The notes: generated from the sequence alone by a model not told the origin. DNA of 64,000 bases from Trichormus variabilis 0441 (GCF_009856605.1 NZ_CP047242.1:5956501-6020500), one strand, 5' to 3'; shown: positions 25,196 to 35,947, numbered from the stretch's first letter. Numbers and translations are program-made.

Positions 25196-28132
25196 TCACA
25201 CCCCCGCAGCTTCATTTAATTTGGTGCGTAAGTCTGTCCATGTCACCCCTGCAAGACTGGGGAGGACTACATGAGCTGCACCTACACGCTCGACGGGGCC
25301 AAGTCCTACTGCCCACATTCCCCCAGCTAAAGCGGCTTCCACACCTGCGGCGGCATCTTCCACGACTACACATTGTTTTGGTTCTAGTCCTAACTGATGG
25401 GCAGCGAAGAGAAATAAATCTGGTGCTGGCTTGGGTTTTTGGACACTGTAACCATCAGCGATCGCATCTACTTTATCAGCAAGCCCTAGCCTTTCGATCA
25501 CTGTGTGAGCATTTTTACTAGCTGAACCGATACCTAGTTTAATTCCCGCTTGCCGTAGTTCATCTAAAAGAGCGATCGCTCCTGGTAATAAATCTTTAGG
25601 TGTAATGTGTTCAATTAGTTCTACATAGTAGCAATTTTTACGCTCCATCATCTCTTGAATTTGTGCTTCTGAATAAGGTCTATCCCCAATAATCCGCATC
25701 AAGGACTCACGACGAGACACCCCCCGCAAGGCTTCGTTAGCCTTTCTATTAAAAGGAATCCCTTCCTCATCAGCCAGCCTCTGCCACCCTAAATAATGAT
25801 ATTCTGCCGTATCAGTTAATACACCATCCAAATCAAAAATAAATCCTCGAATGTCTGGGGAATGGGTATGAGGGGTCGGGGATTGGGTACTCGTGACTCC
25901 CCCAGTCCCCAGTCCCCAGTCCCCAATCCCTACCCCCCCAGGCAAATCAAACGGATACCACTGCCCACGCCAATGTAGTTGAAACTTCAGACGTGTCCAA
26001 TTTGGGGGTAAATGGGGGTTGGCGATGGGGCCTTGTTCTGTGAGTTGGATTCCACCAAAACCGAAAATTACTGCCTGCCAAATGCCACCAGCACTGGCTC
26101 CGTGAATACCGTCATTGGTGTTACCTCGGCTATCTTCTAAATCAACCATAAGTGCCTGCATAAACCGTTCGTAGGCGGTGGCTGATTTCCCCAAATCTGA
26201 GGCTAATATGCCATGAATTGCCGGGCCTAGTGATGAACCGTAGGTAATATCCGTCCGGGGTGCGTAATAATCCCAATTACTTTTTAAAGCTTTTTCGTTG
26301 TAGGGAAACTCTGCTGATAGGCGCATCAGGTACAGCAGCATCAAGACATCTGGTTGCTTGAGGACTTGGTGTTGGTTAGTGGTTTCTATACCCAAGATGG
26401 CTTGCATAGAACGCTGGCGTGGTTCGTAGTCTTCCAAGTTGATATCTTTTAATTGGAAAAATCCCTCAAATTGTTCGATTAATCCGGTTGAGGAGTCGTA
26501 AAAAATGCAAATTTTCTTGATGATGTCTTGCCAGTGAGTTTCTAACTCTGGAGTAAGTTGCAGTTTTTCTTCTAGTTCTTTGGCTCCTTCGGGGAAGGTA
26601 TGACGCAACCAGTCAGCAACTTTCAGCGCCTTTTCTAGATGCCATTGCACCATTCGGTTCGTGAAGGTGTTGTTGTGTACAAACTCGTGGTATTCATCCG
26701 TACCAATCACCCCACGGATTTCATAGCGATCGCCTTGGGAGTTATACTCAACTCGGCTACTCCAAAAAATAGCGGCATCTAAGATAATTTCTGCACCATA
26801 ATCGCGCATCCAAACATCATCACTAGTAGCTTGCCAGTATTGCCAGACAGCATAGGCAATATCTGCACTGTTATGAATTTCGCGATCGCGGCACCAAATA
26901 CGCACATCTTCGCCATAATAATTATCAGGCAATGCCCAACGCGGCGTAACTTCATCCCCAGTATCACCACTTTCCCAGGCATACATCGCCCCTTTAAAGC
27001 CGTAATGGGTGGCTTTGCGTCGCGCCCCGTTGATGGTGTGGTGGCGGTAGCTGAGTAAGTTCCGGGCTAAAGCTGGTTGTGTGAAGGTGAAAAAGGGCAA
27101 GATAAAAATCTCTGTATCCCAGAAAATATGTCCACGATAACCAAAGCCGGAAAGGGTTTTAGCGGGAATACTGACTTTTTCATCATGGTATGGGGCAGCA
27201 ATTAGCAACTGAAACAGGTTGTAGCGGACAGCAAAAGCGGCTGTAGGATCTCCTTCTATGTATATATCGCTTTTTTGCCATACTTCGTCCCAGGCTTGCT
27301 TATTCGCCGTGAGTAGAGTTGTGTAGTCTGGTAGTTGTGCCAGCTTTTCTTGAGCGGCGGTAACTGGTTTATTGACTTCCCTTGAGGTAAAAACTGTCAC
27401 TAGCTTTTCCACAGTGATAGTTTGTTGAGATTTAGCTAAAAAACTGGCGCTGATAGTGGGATATCCAGGGACGATGCTCACTTGTAACGCGGCCTCTACT
27501 CCTGATATGGTCATCTTGGCTGCCATACCGATTTCAATCTGGGTTCCACGGGTACGACTTTGCAACCAGATACCCGGCTCGGTTTTACCTTGGTCTATTC
27601 CTTCCCAATGATTGAAACCTTGATTTTCAGCGTAGCCGTTGATACTAGCTTGAATTTCAACTAAGCAATCACCATCATGAGCTGTGATTTGGCAACGCTG
27701 CCCCAATATATGGTGATCTGCTAGACTAGCGAAACGTTCAAAGTGGATATCAATGATGCTACCACTGGGGCTACGCCAACGCAGAGAACGACTGAGCAGA
27801 CCTTGACTGACATCAAGTTTACGTTCATATTGTAATATTTCTCCCTGATCCATGCGGAAGCGATCGCCATTAATCGCAATTATCATCGGCAACCAATCAG
27901 GACAGTTAGCAAGTTCCGTATAAACTACAGGTACATCATCATAGACACCATGAATAAAAGTGGCAGGTAAACCACGGGCGTGACCTTCCTCTAAGCTACC
28001 TCTAGTACCTAAGTAACCGTTACCGATGGTGAAAACGGTACTTCTAGAATGCAATTGCTCAGGGTTAAACCTAGTTTCGGTTAATATCCAATCTTGATAA
28101 GTAAAATCACGAGAAGGACATTTTGTGTTCAT
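25196..28132 (-). CDS. GH65 disaccharide phosphorylase fused to beta-phosphoglucomutase
   Basis: A 978-residue fusion. Residues about 15-735 are a glycoside hydrolase family 65 phosphorylase. The catalytic acid is the Glu of GTDEYHEFVHN, and the barrel start is GHIFWDTEIFILPFF. Residues about 763-970 are a HAD beta-phosphoglucomutase: catalytic FDLDGVLTDTAEYH, cap LRGVSRRESL, Lys in VQKPKPAPDLF, and VVEDAAAGVEAA. The phosphorylase would split an alpha-glucoside (maltose, trehalose or kojibiose type) to beta-glucose-1-phosphate, which the mutase turns into glucose-6-phosphate. The joining segment (GIGDWGLGTGG) is translated heptamer repeat. It follows sucrose synthase by 23 bases. Confidence 0.92.
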   Translation of the reverse strand: MNTKCPSRDFTYQDWILTETRFNPEQLHSRSTVFTIGNGYLGTRGSLEEGHARGLPATFIHGVYDDVPVVYTELANCPDWLPMIIAINGDRFRMDQGEILQYERKLDVSQGLLSRSLRWRSPSGSIIDIHFERFASLADHHILGQRCQITAHDGDCLVEIQASINGYAENQGFNHWEGIDQGKTEPGIWLQSRTRGTQIEIGMAAKMTISGVEAALQVSIVPGYPTISASFLAKSQQTITVEKLVTVFTSREVNKPVTAAQEKLAQLPDYTTLLTANKQAWDEVWQKSDIYIEGDPTAAFAVRYNLFQLLIAAPYHDEKVSIPAKTLSGFGYRGHIFWDTEIFILPFFTFTQPALARNLLSYRHHTINGARRKATHYGFKGAMYAWESGDTGDEVTPRWALPDNYYGEDVRIWCRDREIHNSADIAYAVWQYWQATSDDVWMRDYGAEIILDAAIFWSSRVEYNSQGDRYEIRGVIGTDEYHEFVHNNTFTNRMVQWHLEKALKVADWLRHTFPEGAKELEEKLQLTPELETHWQDIIKKICIFYDSSTGLIEQFEGFFQLKDINLEDYEPRQRSMQAILGIETTNQHQVLKQPDVLMLLYLMRLSAEFPYNEKALKSNWDYYAPRTDITYGSSLGPAIHGILASDLGKSATAYERFMQALMVDLEDSRGNTNDGIHGASAGGIWQAVIFGFGGIQLTEQGPIANPHLPPNWTRLKFQLHWRGQWYPFDLPGGVGIGDWGLGTGGVTSTQSPTPHTHSPDIRGFIFDLDGVLTDTAEYHYLGWQRLADEEGIPFNRKANEALRGVSRRESLMRIIGDRPYSEAQIQEMMERKNCYYVELIEHITPKDLLPGAIALLDELRQAGIKLGIGSASKNAHTVIERLGLADKVDAIADGYSVQKPKPAPDLFLFAAHQLGLEPKQCVVVEDAAAGVEAALAGGMWAVGLGPVERVGAAHVVLPSLAGVTWTDLRTKLNEAAGV
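25900..25927. repeat. Heptamer tandem repeat inside a coding region
   Basis: Three CCCCAGT units and one CCCCAAT encode the linker between the phosphorylase and mutase domains. The same heptamers form the intergenic array at 47991-48032. Confidence 0.85.
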
Positions 28133-28155
28133 GGTGAATGACTAATAACGATTGA

Positions 28156-30573
28156 CTAATGACAACTCATGTGCTTTGCTAAAATTTGCTCGGCTCTGGG
28201 TTTATAAATTAGGTGAAATAGGCTTTCCATATAACGAACTCTGGCTTCGCTGCTTTCTGGGCGGATAAAGTTCCAGAAGCTGTAGATTTTAGTCAGTGCT
28301 AGTAATTGACTGGTGTGTAACTGCCAGTTGTATTTTTGATGAATGCGTTGGCTCATCCATTGAGATACTTCTTGCCAATGTTCGGGATGGGTATCGCACT
28401 CTTGGAAGAATGCCAAAATTTTTTCGGCTGTTCCTTCTAAGTCTGTGGGATTAATCCGAAATCCATTATTTTGATCTTCTAGAATTTCTAAAGAACCACC
28501 AAATTTAGTAGCAAAGGTGGGTAAGCCAGAAATCATGGCTTCTAAAATACTGCGTCCAAAGGCTTCAAACCGGGCAAAGTGGAGATAAATTCCCCGATAA
28601 TCTGCCACTAAGCGATAAGCTTCACCGACTTCTTGGTTAGGAAGTCGTAGCCCTAGCCAGCGAATATGGCCTTGTAGCTGATATTGGTTAATGATGTTGT
28701 GAAGTTTTTCAATTTCCCTGGCTTCTTCGGGATTGGTAGTTTCATCTATGTTTAACTTACTGGTGAGCAGAATCAGGTTAGAGTGTGCTTGTAATTCTTG
28801 ACTTCTGCCGAAGCATTCAGCCAAGCCAGTCAGATTTTTGATGGAAGTAATAGGGGCAACTGCAAAGATGGGTGGCTTTTGGGGTTGCTCTAAATAACCG
28901 AAGATTTGGGAGTCTTGACGATGAAATAATAAGTCATGGACGCTTTGACTAAGATTTGGGTCTCTATCTGCTGTTTGGCTATAAGGGAAAAAGACTTGCT
29001 CATTTACCCCTGGCGGAACCATGTTGAATTTAGGACTAAACAGGTCTACACCATCGACTACATGATATAGATGGGGCATGGTAAAGAACTTGTAGGACTC
29101 ATACTGTCCCACACTTTCGGGTGTGCCGAAAATTTCTTGGTAGGATGAGGTGATGATAAAGTCAGCCGCATTCATCGTAATTAAATCGGCGGTAAATTGT
29201 ACTGAGAAGTGATATTTTTCCTCAGAGTTTTGCCAATATAAGTTACTAAATAAATTTTTCGGCTTTTCTAACGAGTGGGCAATGTTGCAATGGGTGACTT
29301 TGAGGCGACGGGCGAGGAGAAAAGCAACTAAGTTACCATCGCTGTAGTTACCTACAATTAAATTCGGTTTGCCTTGGAATTGGGCTAGTAGTTGTTTTTC
29401 GGCATCTAAAGCAAAGGTTTCTAGATAAGGCCAAATCTCAAATTTAGATATCCAGTTGTTGGTAATTGCTGGATTAAATTCCCCGAAAGGAACCCGCAAA
29501 ATCCAAGCATTCTCTGTGTTATGTAACTTTTCTAAGCGCAGGTTACAGTATGTACCTTCACAGTGAGGAATCAGCCTGGTGAGAATAATGATGTGGGGTT
29601 GAATACCTAACACTTCCAGCCCAGCCAGCTTGATTTCCTGCTGTAGTTTGTTTTCTAAACTGCGTGCTTGCTCTAGAACATAGATAACTTGACCTAAGGT
29701 TTCATCCCGTCCCATAACATCTTCTTGAGCTACCCAACCGTGAATCGAAACTAGAACCACCCGAAAGACCGCAGGTACACGGGCTACAAATGCTTCTAAA
29801 ACAGCAGGTTGGGGAGAATCAATCAATCTATCCAGCAGTGTAATAGTTTCCAGAATACGCTCGGCTGTATTACCCCATCCTGGCTCAAAGCCGAGTGCTT
29901 GTAGTTCAATGTAGAATTTTTCGTATGGTTCTTCCGGGGGTAAGTCCGAAAGAAATTTAATCGCTGCGTGAATTTGTTTAGCTAGGTGGATACCTGAGGG
30001 AATAGCATCCCCAATCATCAAGTTAATCCCATCGTATTGCAGTCCCCGTAAAGCTAAGTACACTAACTCGACCCAATATTGAGGGTCAGTCGCTATCTGA
30101 CTGCATAGATAACGATTGAGGAAGGCTAAACCTTGACCAATATTTCTAGGGTCGCTAATACTGGGGGAAGCTTCGTAAAATGAACTGAGGTCAATTTCTA
30201 AGATGTTGGGTTCATAGGCATTAACTAGGCGATCGCTCACATCTAAAAAGGCATCAATTGGCATAGAATCAAACTTAGCTAGGTCTGATGTCAGTCGCCA
30301 AACTTCTTGGTTAGCAATCCTTGGACGCACCACAAACCATGTACTGTCCTCTGCTAAAACAATTTCATGGGTATATTGAATCAGTTTACCTACGGATGAG
30401 GAATAGTAAAAATATGTGGGCTTTTGGGCTTGCTGACAGTATTGGGAAAAAGTATGCAGAATCTCGTTTCTCAGGAAGTAACGTTTACCTGAGGAATCTA
30501 AGGCAATGATCAACTGTTGCAGGGCAGCTTTTTCCTCACCATTAGCAAAAATAGGGTGAAATAGTTCGTGCAT
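28156..30573 (-). CDS. sus: Sucrose synthase
   Basis: The 805-residue protein has the length of cyanobacterial sucrose synthases. It has an N-terminal regulatory region (MHELFHPIFANGEEKAALQQ), then a GT-B core with PNLIVGNYSDGNLVAFLLA and AHSLEKPK. The late motif FEAFGRSILEAMISGLPTFA contains the E-x7-E of GT4 retaining enzymes. It reversibly converts sucrose plus NDP to NDP-glucose plus fructose; in Nostocales it mostly acts in sucrose cleavage feeding glycogen and polysaccharide. It is the first gene of a probable operon with the GH65/phosphoglucomutase fusion. Two paralogues, SusA and SusB, are known in Anabaena and I cannot assign which. Confidence 0.95.
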   Translation of the reverse strand: MHELFHPIFANGEEKAALQQLIIALDSSGKRYFLRNEILHTFSQYCQQAQKPTYFYYSSSVGKLIQYTHEIVLAEDSTWFVVRPRIANQEVWRLTSDLAKFDSMPIDAFLDVSDRLVNAYEPNILEIDLSSFYEASPSISDPRNIGQGLAFLNRYLCSQIATDPQYWVELVYLALRGLQYDGINLMIGDAIPSGIHLAKQIHAAIKFLSDLPPEEPYEKFYIELQALGFEPGWGNTAERILETITLLDRLIDSPQPAVLEAFVARVPAVFRVVLVSIHGWVAQEDVMGRDETLGQVIYVLEQARSLENKLQQEIKLAGLEVLGIQPHIIILTRLIPHCEGTYCNLRLEKLHNTENAWILRVPFGEFNPAITNNWISKFEIWPYLETFALDAEKQLLAQFQGKPNLIVGNYSDGNLVAFLLARRLKVTHCNIAHSLEKPKNLFSNLYWQNSEEKYHFSVQFTADLITMNAADFIITSSYQEIFGTPESVGQYESYKFFTMPHLYHVVDGVDLFSPKFNMVPPGVNEQVFFPYSQTADRDPNLSQSVHDLLFHRQDSQIFGYLEQPQKPPIFAVAPITSIKNLTGLAECFGRSQELQAHSNLILLTSKLNIDETTNPEEAREIEKLHNIINQYQLQGHIRWLGLRLPNQEVGEAYRLVADYRGIYLHFARFEAFGRSILEAMISGLPTFATKFGGSLEILEDQNNGFRINPTDLEGTAEKILAFFQECDTHPEHWQEVSQWMSQRIHQKYNWQLHTSQLLALTKIYSFWNFIRPESSEARVRYMESLFHLIYKPRAEQILAKHMSCH

Positions 30574-30854
30574 GACGATTTCCAGAACTCTAGCCAGGTC
30601 ACGACCTCATTTTTGTCTCCTCAACAAATGTAATTTTCGTATAAAGTTCGTTTAAATACGCGTAATTGGTAATTGGTGATTGGTAATGTAAAAATCATTA
30701 CCAAAATTGGCTATTACGGATTAAGACCAACCATCTTCTGTGTAATTAAATAAACTTGATACTTAGTAATCGGCTTAGAGGTACATTGCCTTTGTTGACC
30801 TTTGTATAGTAGATAGTCCTTCAGTGTCTTGCCTTCTAGCTCTGGTATGACTTG

Positions 30855-30880
30855 TAAGGGTATAGGGGTATAGGGGTATA
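30855..30880. repeat. Octamer short tandem repeat
   Basis: Three consecutive GGGTATA-type octamers of the same unit as at 25034. Confidence 0.75.
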
Positions 30881-30917
30881 AAATAAATGTTTGCAACCCT
30901 TACACCCTTAAACCCTT

Positions 30918-30969
30918 ACACCCCTACACCCAGCCTCAACAGACAACCTGGGTGCGTAGTTCTAAGTTA
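30918..30969. repeat. About 52-base dispersed repeat, copy 2
   Basis: Same orientation and near-identical to 10307-10359: ACACCCCTACACCC, then a TCAACAGA..CTGGGTGCGTA core and TTCTAAGTTA. Confidence 0.65.
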
Positions 30970-31277
30970 TTAGTCGAGTCGCTACGTCAGTATATTTTAA
31001 ATATTTAAATAAACTTCTTATTTCCAAAGGCATAATCCAGTAGTTTTTGTTATGCTGGACTAGACAATTTAAGTTTTTTTTAAGCGGTAATTATACCGCA
31101 ATAAAATTTAATTTGCAAGTTGAATTTTCTATACAATTAGTCTTGTTTTGTACATAAAGATTAATTAGGCGATCGCTCTCAAAAGTTGATATTTTTTTTA
31201 ATGTAGAGGGTCAACGAGCTGAGCAACTAATTGTCTAGCTGTGTTGGATCAAAACTTTGCTCATTTTCAATTTTTTT

Positions 31278-31730
31278 ATGAGTCATCATCTACCCGACAC
31301 CAAGATACCCGCTCCGTGCATTGTAAACACGGGCATTATTGTGAACAAGCTCGACATGAAGCGTTTATTGGCTGATTTAGGTCGAGTCCACTACATCTAC
31401 ACCCAAGAAGGCCAATTACAGAGCGAGGGTGAAGGGGATGTGATGGAAGTTTTTGCTAACTCACGAAGGTCTACCTTAGTGGCTAACAGCACTCTTTATC
31501 TCAATGTTGCTAGCTTTGATTATCTGGAATTGAAACAATCACCCCAAAAAGAAACTTTCTTTGATTTGATGCAGGAAGGCGCTTGCTTACGCTTGATTCC
31601 TTTATCGACACCTATTCAAGAACGTCGTGAACGGACTTGGAATGTCAGCGCTATCGAGGCGATGATGGAGGAAGTCCTAGCAGCTAGATGGGATGCAGAA
31701 ATTGATGATGACTGTTGTGATGGCTTTTAA
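31278..31730 (+). CDS. Conserved-looking hypothetical protein
   Basis: From ATG 31278 (MSHHLPDTKIPAPCIVNTGI) the product is 150 residues. An upstream in-frame TTG at 31257 is less likely. The sequence has the look of a compact cytoplasmic domain (NKLDMKRLLADLGRVHYIYT, VFANSRRSTLVANSTLYLNV) and an acidic, Cys-containing tail (DAEIDDDCCDGF). I know no function. It precedes tgt by about 200 bases on the same strand. Confidence 0.6.
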   Translation: MSHHLPDTKIPAPCIVNTGIIVNKLDMKRLLADLGRVHYIYTQEGQLQSEGEGDVMEVFANSRRSTLVANSTLYLNVASFDYLELKQSPQKETFFDLMQEGACLRLIPLSTPIQERRERTWNVSAIEAMMEEVLAARWDAEIDDDCCDGF

Positions 31731-31848
31731 ATAGTAACTAAATACCATATACTCATAAAATTTGAAAATTGGTAATAGATAAGCGGTAAAGGGTGATGAC
31801 TAATCAGTTACTGTTTATTTATTACCAATTATTTTGGGTAAGTGCTGA

Positions 31849-33057
<1,209 letters not shown>

Positions 33058-33059
33058 TG

Positions 33060-33195
33060 ACGCGATGTGCGACTTATTTTTGAAACCCCTCTCCAAACCT
33101 CTCCCCGAAGCGGAGAGAGGCTTTGAATCTTGCTCCCCTTCCCTGCAAGGTAAGGGGTTGGGGGTTAGGTTTGAGAGAAAGTTGCACACGGCGTG
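33060..33195. repeat. 136-base dispersed repeat, uninterrupted copy
   Basis: A repeat of GCGATGTGCGACTTATTTTT, a GAAACCCCTCTCC and CCCCGAAGCGGAGAGAGG core, a CTCCCCTTCCCTGC..AAGGGGTTGGGGGTTAGG segment and a GTTGCACAC end. It is present inverted at 63249-63424 with two inserts, and in part at 44714-44762 and 46111-46244. It sits just after tgt. Confidence 0.8.
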
Positions 33196-33233
33196 TAATG
33201 GGTATTTTGAATTTTGAATTCCGCTTTGCGGTA

Positions 33234-34361
33234 CTAGACCTTGAGGAACCAGCGTTGGCGGTACATAAGGACAGCGACAGCCCACCATAATAAAACGGTG
33301 ACTAGGGCGAATAGTAGGGAACCGTTATAGGTTCCAGCCCAGGAAGCAAAGATATTTTGGTATATCCAGTTAAAGGTGCTGGGGGCTGTTTCTCCTGTGC
33401 CGATTTTAGTTCTGACTAAGATTTTAATGAGTAAAACTGATGGGACGAAAAGAGCGATCGCATTTAACCCCATAATTTCCCAAGGCTTACTCCAGCGTTT
33501 GATTAACCTCACCTCAATGAGTTCATAACAAGCGGCTAATAGTAATAAAGCCCAACCACTGGTAAACACCACATAAGAACTTGTCCACAGTTTTTTATTA
33601 ATGGGAAATACCCAACCCCAACCCCAACCAACAATTAAGCAACCAATCCCAAATAATGCTAATCCTACACTTGTACGTGTTTGTACTGACTGTTTGCGTA
33701 TCCATTCCCCAGTAAAATAACCAGCTAAAACACTTACAATCGCGGGAATTGTGCTGAAAAGTCCTTCTGGGTCGCCCAAATTTTTAAACCCATCCCCCGC
33801 ATACAGATGAGCTTGAGGTATAATCAGGCGGTCAACATAAGCCCCGAAGTTGCCTTCCCTAGTTAACACCCCAGCACCATAGTCAGGTACAGGGACATAC
33901 ATCATCGTGAGCCAATAGCCGACGAGTAAAACCCCAGCTAGTATCCATTGTCCTTTGCGCGGTAAGTTGAGGACTGCCAAGGAAGCAAACAAGTAACTCA
34001 GGCTAATACGCTGCAATACTCCCATGATGCGGATATTACTCAAATCAAACGTCCATATACCCTTATTCCAAAAGCCATTGAGTAACAAACCCAAAACAAA
34101 GAGGATGGCGGCGCGGCGGAAGATACGCCAGTAAACAGCTGAGGTGGGTTTATTCTCCTGGGTGTATTTGGATAGAGAAAAGGACATTGCCACACCGACA
34201 ATGAATAAAAAGAAAGGAAATACTAAATCAGTTGGTGTGCAACCATGCCATTCAGCATGAGCTAAGGGAGGATAGACATCATCTGCAACTCCCGCCATGT
34301 TGACGAGAATCATCCCTGCAATAGTAATACCGCGAAATACATCAAGCGAAGTCAGGCGCAT
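33234..34361 (-). CDS. Heparan-alpha-glucosaminide N-acetyltransferase-like membrane protein
   Basis: The 375-residue polytopic protein has about 10 hydrophobic segments. The start MRLTSLDVFRGITIAGMILV followed by NMAG, and the next motif TDLVFPFFLFIVGVAMSFSL, are diagnostic of the HGSNAT/DUF5009 acyltransferase group. Bacterial members are presumed to acetylate sugars of surface polysaccharides or glycans from acetyl-CoA across the membrane; this is family knowledge and the substrate here is unknown. It stands alone, convergent with tgt. Confidence 0.8.
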   Translation of the reverse strand: MRLTSLDVFRGITIAGMILVNMAGVADDVYPPLAHAEWHGCTPTDLVFPFFLFIVGVAMSFSLSKYTQENKPTSAVYWRIFRRAAILFVLGLLLNGFWNKGIWTFDLSNIRIMGVLQRISLSYLFASLAVLNLPRKGQWILAGVLLVGYWLTMMYVPVPDYGAGVLTREGNFGAYVDRLIIPQAHLYAGDGFKNLGDPEGLFSTIPAIVSVLAGYFTGEWIRKQSVQTRTSVGLALFGIGCLIVGWGWGWVFPINKKLWTSSYVVFTSGWALLLLAACYELIEVRLIKRWSKPWEIMGLNAIALFVPSVLLIKILVRTKIGTGETAPSTFNWIYQNIFASWAGTYNGSLLFALVTVLLWWAVAVLMYRQRWFLKV

Positions 34362-34630
34362 GAACAGAATTTTGTACTTGATGAGTATCTAAGCTACCTC
34401 GCCTACTGCACGGAATTAATTAATTTTTACAAACCTTTGACAACCCCTATAGAACTACTGAATTTTGAAGTTCCATTGCTGTGGCGCTGACCGAGATGAT
34501 GCGGCGGTTTCTGGTGCAAAATTAAATACTGCTCACTATGTCAACTACCTGCATATATAACTACAAATATAAATTTATTATCAAGCAACTAAGCTGTTAT
34601 CAAGTGTTTTAATGATGGCTGTTAACTGTG

Positions 34631-34880
34631 TTAACTTTCCTTGCATTCTTCTGAAAATCGTGAAATATTAGAACCATAAAGTGCGCTGTCGATAAACTTC
34701 AAGCGGCTTCCACCAAAGTATTTGTCACGTTGGACATTAAAGCCAGCCACTATATGTGCTGCTGCAATAATATTCTGCCCAAGTCTCATGTCTTGAGGCG
34801 AACGCTATTGTGCGCCCGTTGTCTTTTACGTTGACAAAACCTGCACCTGTATCCCGATACATAAAAAATCTTTGTGGTAA
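34631..34880 (-). pseudogene. Frameshifted remnant of an unknown gene
   Basis: Two overlapping minus-strand frames look coding and join with one frameshift near 34790-34800. The first reads LPQRFFMYRDTGAGFVNVKD then NGRTIAFAS. The second continues PQDMRLGQNIIAAAHIVAGF, then NVQRDKYFGGSRLKFIDSAL and RFSEECKES, ending at a TAA at 34631-34633. No long frame spans both, and a stop precedes the first. The family is not known to me. The last 52 codons alone (ATG 34789) could be a small intact gene instead. Confidence 0.4.
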
Positions 34881-34951
34881 TTATCACATCATTTTTTATG
34901 CAGAATAAAGCTTGCTCATTTGTTATTTTTGTTTCACGGTAGGAGGAAGAT

Positions 34952-35830
34952 ATGTTTCTAACAAGACGATTATTCTTAGGTGCTTTGACATTATCTTTAA
35001 TTAGTTCGACTAGTTATCCATCCAAAAGTTTAGCCAATTCTCAACTATCTACAAAGCCTGTACAAGAATTTTACACTGCAAGCCTATTAAATACTGTTCT
35101 AAATCCTCTTTTACACCCTTATAGATGCCCTACCAAATTAAGAGTTATTAACGCTGCGGTTCCTACTGCATCACCAGTTGATGTCATTGTCAACGGTCAA
35201 AGAGTTTTGGAGAATGTAAATTTTCGTCAAGCTAGTAGATATGTAAATGTAACACCAGGAAATATTCAGGTACTTTTTGTGACATCCGGCACTAACAGTA
35301 CAATTGCTTCTAGAACCTTTACAGGAGCGCCTAATAGTGCTTATACAGTAGCAATAACAGGAACACTACAAGGCCCTTCAGGTCAACCATTATTTAATCA
35401 ATCACCCTTTGTGATTCCAGAGGATTTAACACAGCCTAATCCAGGTAAATTTAAAGGACGTTGGTATCGCTTTTCGGAAACTAGTGCTGTTATAGATTTC
35501 CGTATTAGCAAATCCTCTAGCCCAAATTTGGATGAAACTCGTATCACAGACCTGACACCCAAAACTGCTATTCCTTACCCAGAACTTACGGCTGGTACAT
35601 ATAACTTTAATCCAGTTCTACCTGACCAATTTGACCCATTGATCAATAATGCCTTCAACCCACCAATCACAGTAGAAGTTGCCAATCAACAAGTCCCGGC
35701 CGGAGTCATTTTTGATGTAATTGCTACAGGTAATGGCTTAGGCCAAGCACCTAACTCATTGCTACTTACAACTGCCTCAACACAAACAGCGCCTCCTGAT
35801 GCTAATGGGTGTTATCAGATTGTGCAGTAA
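34952..35830 (+). CDS. Exported DUF4397 domain protein
   Basis: A 292-residue protein with a TAGGAGGA ribosome site. The N-terminus MFLTRRLFLGALTLSLISST is a signal peptide (RR pair is not a full Tat motif). DUF4397 covers about 60-170: LRVINAAVPTASPVDVIVNG, VNFRQASRYVNVTPGNIQVL, SAYTVAITGTLQG. These are beta-sandwich domains of secreted bacterial proteins with no assigned function. The remaining part (FRISKSSSPNLDETRITDLT) may be a second, diverged copy. A 17-base hairpin follows at 35895. Confidence 0.75.
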   Translation: MFLTRRLFLGALTLSLISSTSYPSKSLANSQLSTKPVQEFYTASLLNTVLNPLLHPYRCPTKLRVINAAVPTASPVDVIVNGQRVLENVNFRQASRYVNVTPGNIQVLFVTSGTNSTIASRTFTGAPNSAYTVAITGTLQGPSGQPLFNQSPFVIPEDLTQPNPGKFKGRWYRFSETSAVIDFRISKSSSPNLDETRITDLTPKTAIPYPELTAGTYNFNPVLPDQFDPLINNAFNPPITVEVANQQVPAGVIFDVIATGNGLGQAPNSLLLTTASTQTAPPDANGCYQIVQ

Positions 35831-35894
35831 GTAATATCAATTTAGTGAGGCATTTTTAGCCATAGGAATCTGATTTAATTTTTGAAAAAATCGT

Positions 35895-35947
35895 ATAACT
35901 ATTGAAGCGGAAGCGGCTGATTCAATCAGATCCGCTTCAATAGTTAT
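35895..35947. repeat. Perfect 17-base inverted repeat, possible terminator
   Basis: ATAACTATTGAAGCGGA (35895-35911) and its exact complement (35931-35947) flank a 19-base spacer that is itself partly palindromic (CTGATTCAATCAG). It lies 65 bases after the DUF4397 stop. There is no T-run, so it may act as an mRNA 3' structure or two-way terminator. Confidence 0.65.

Larger units (their letters stand above)
30574..31277. other. Gene-free stretch upstream of sucrose synthase
   Basis: About 700 bases of divergent upstream region. It holds ATTGGTRATTGGTRATTGG words at 30665-30686, an octamer array at 30855-30880 and a dispersed repeat at 30918-30969. The remaining part is AT-rich with homopolymer T runs. 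A 60-codon minus-strand frame (30714-30896) starts in the repeat and is not called. Confidence 0.5.

Noticed and set aside
30714..30896. 60-codon minus-strand frame upstream of sucrose synthase
   Set aside because: It starts inside the octamer repeat, its first residues are translated repeat, there is no ribosome site and the rest matches nothing I know. A decayed fragment is possible but cannot be supported.
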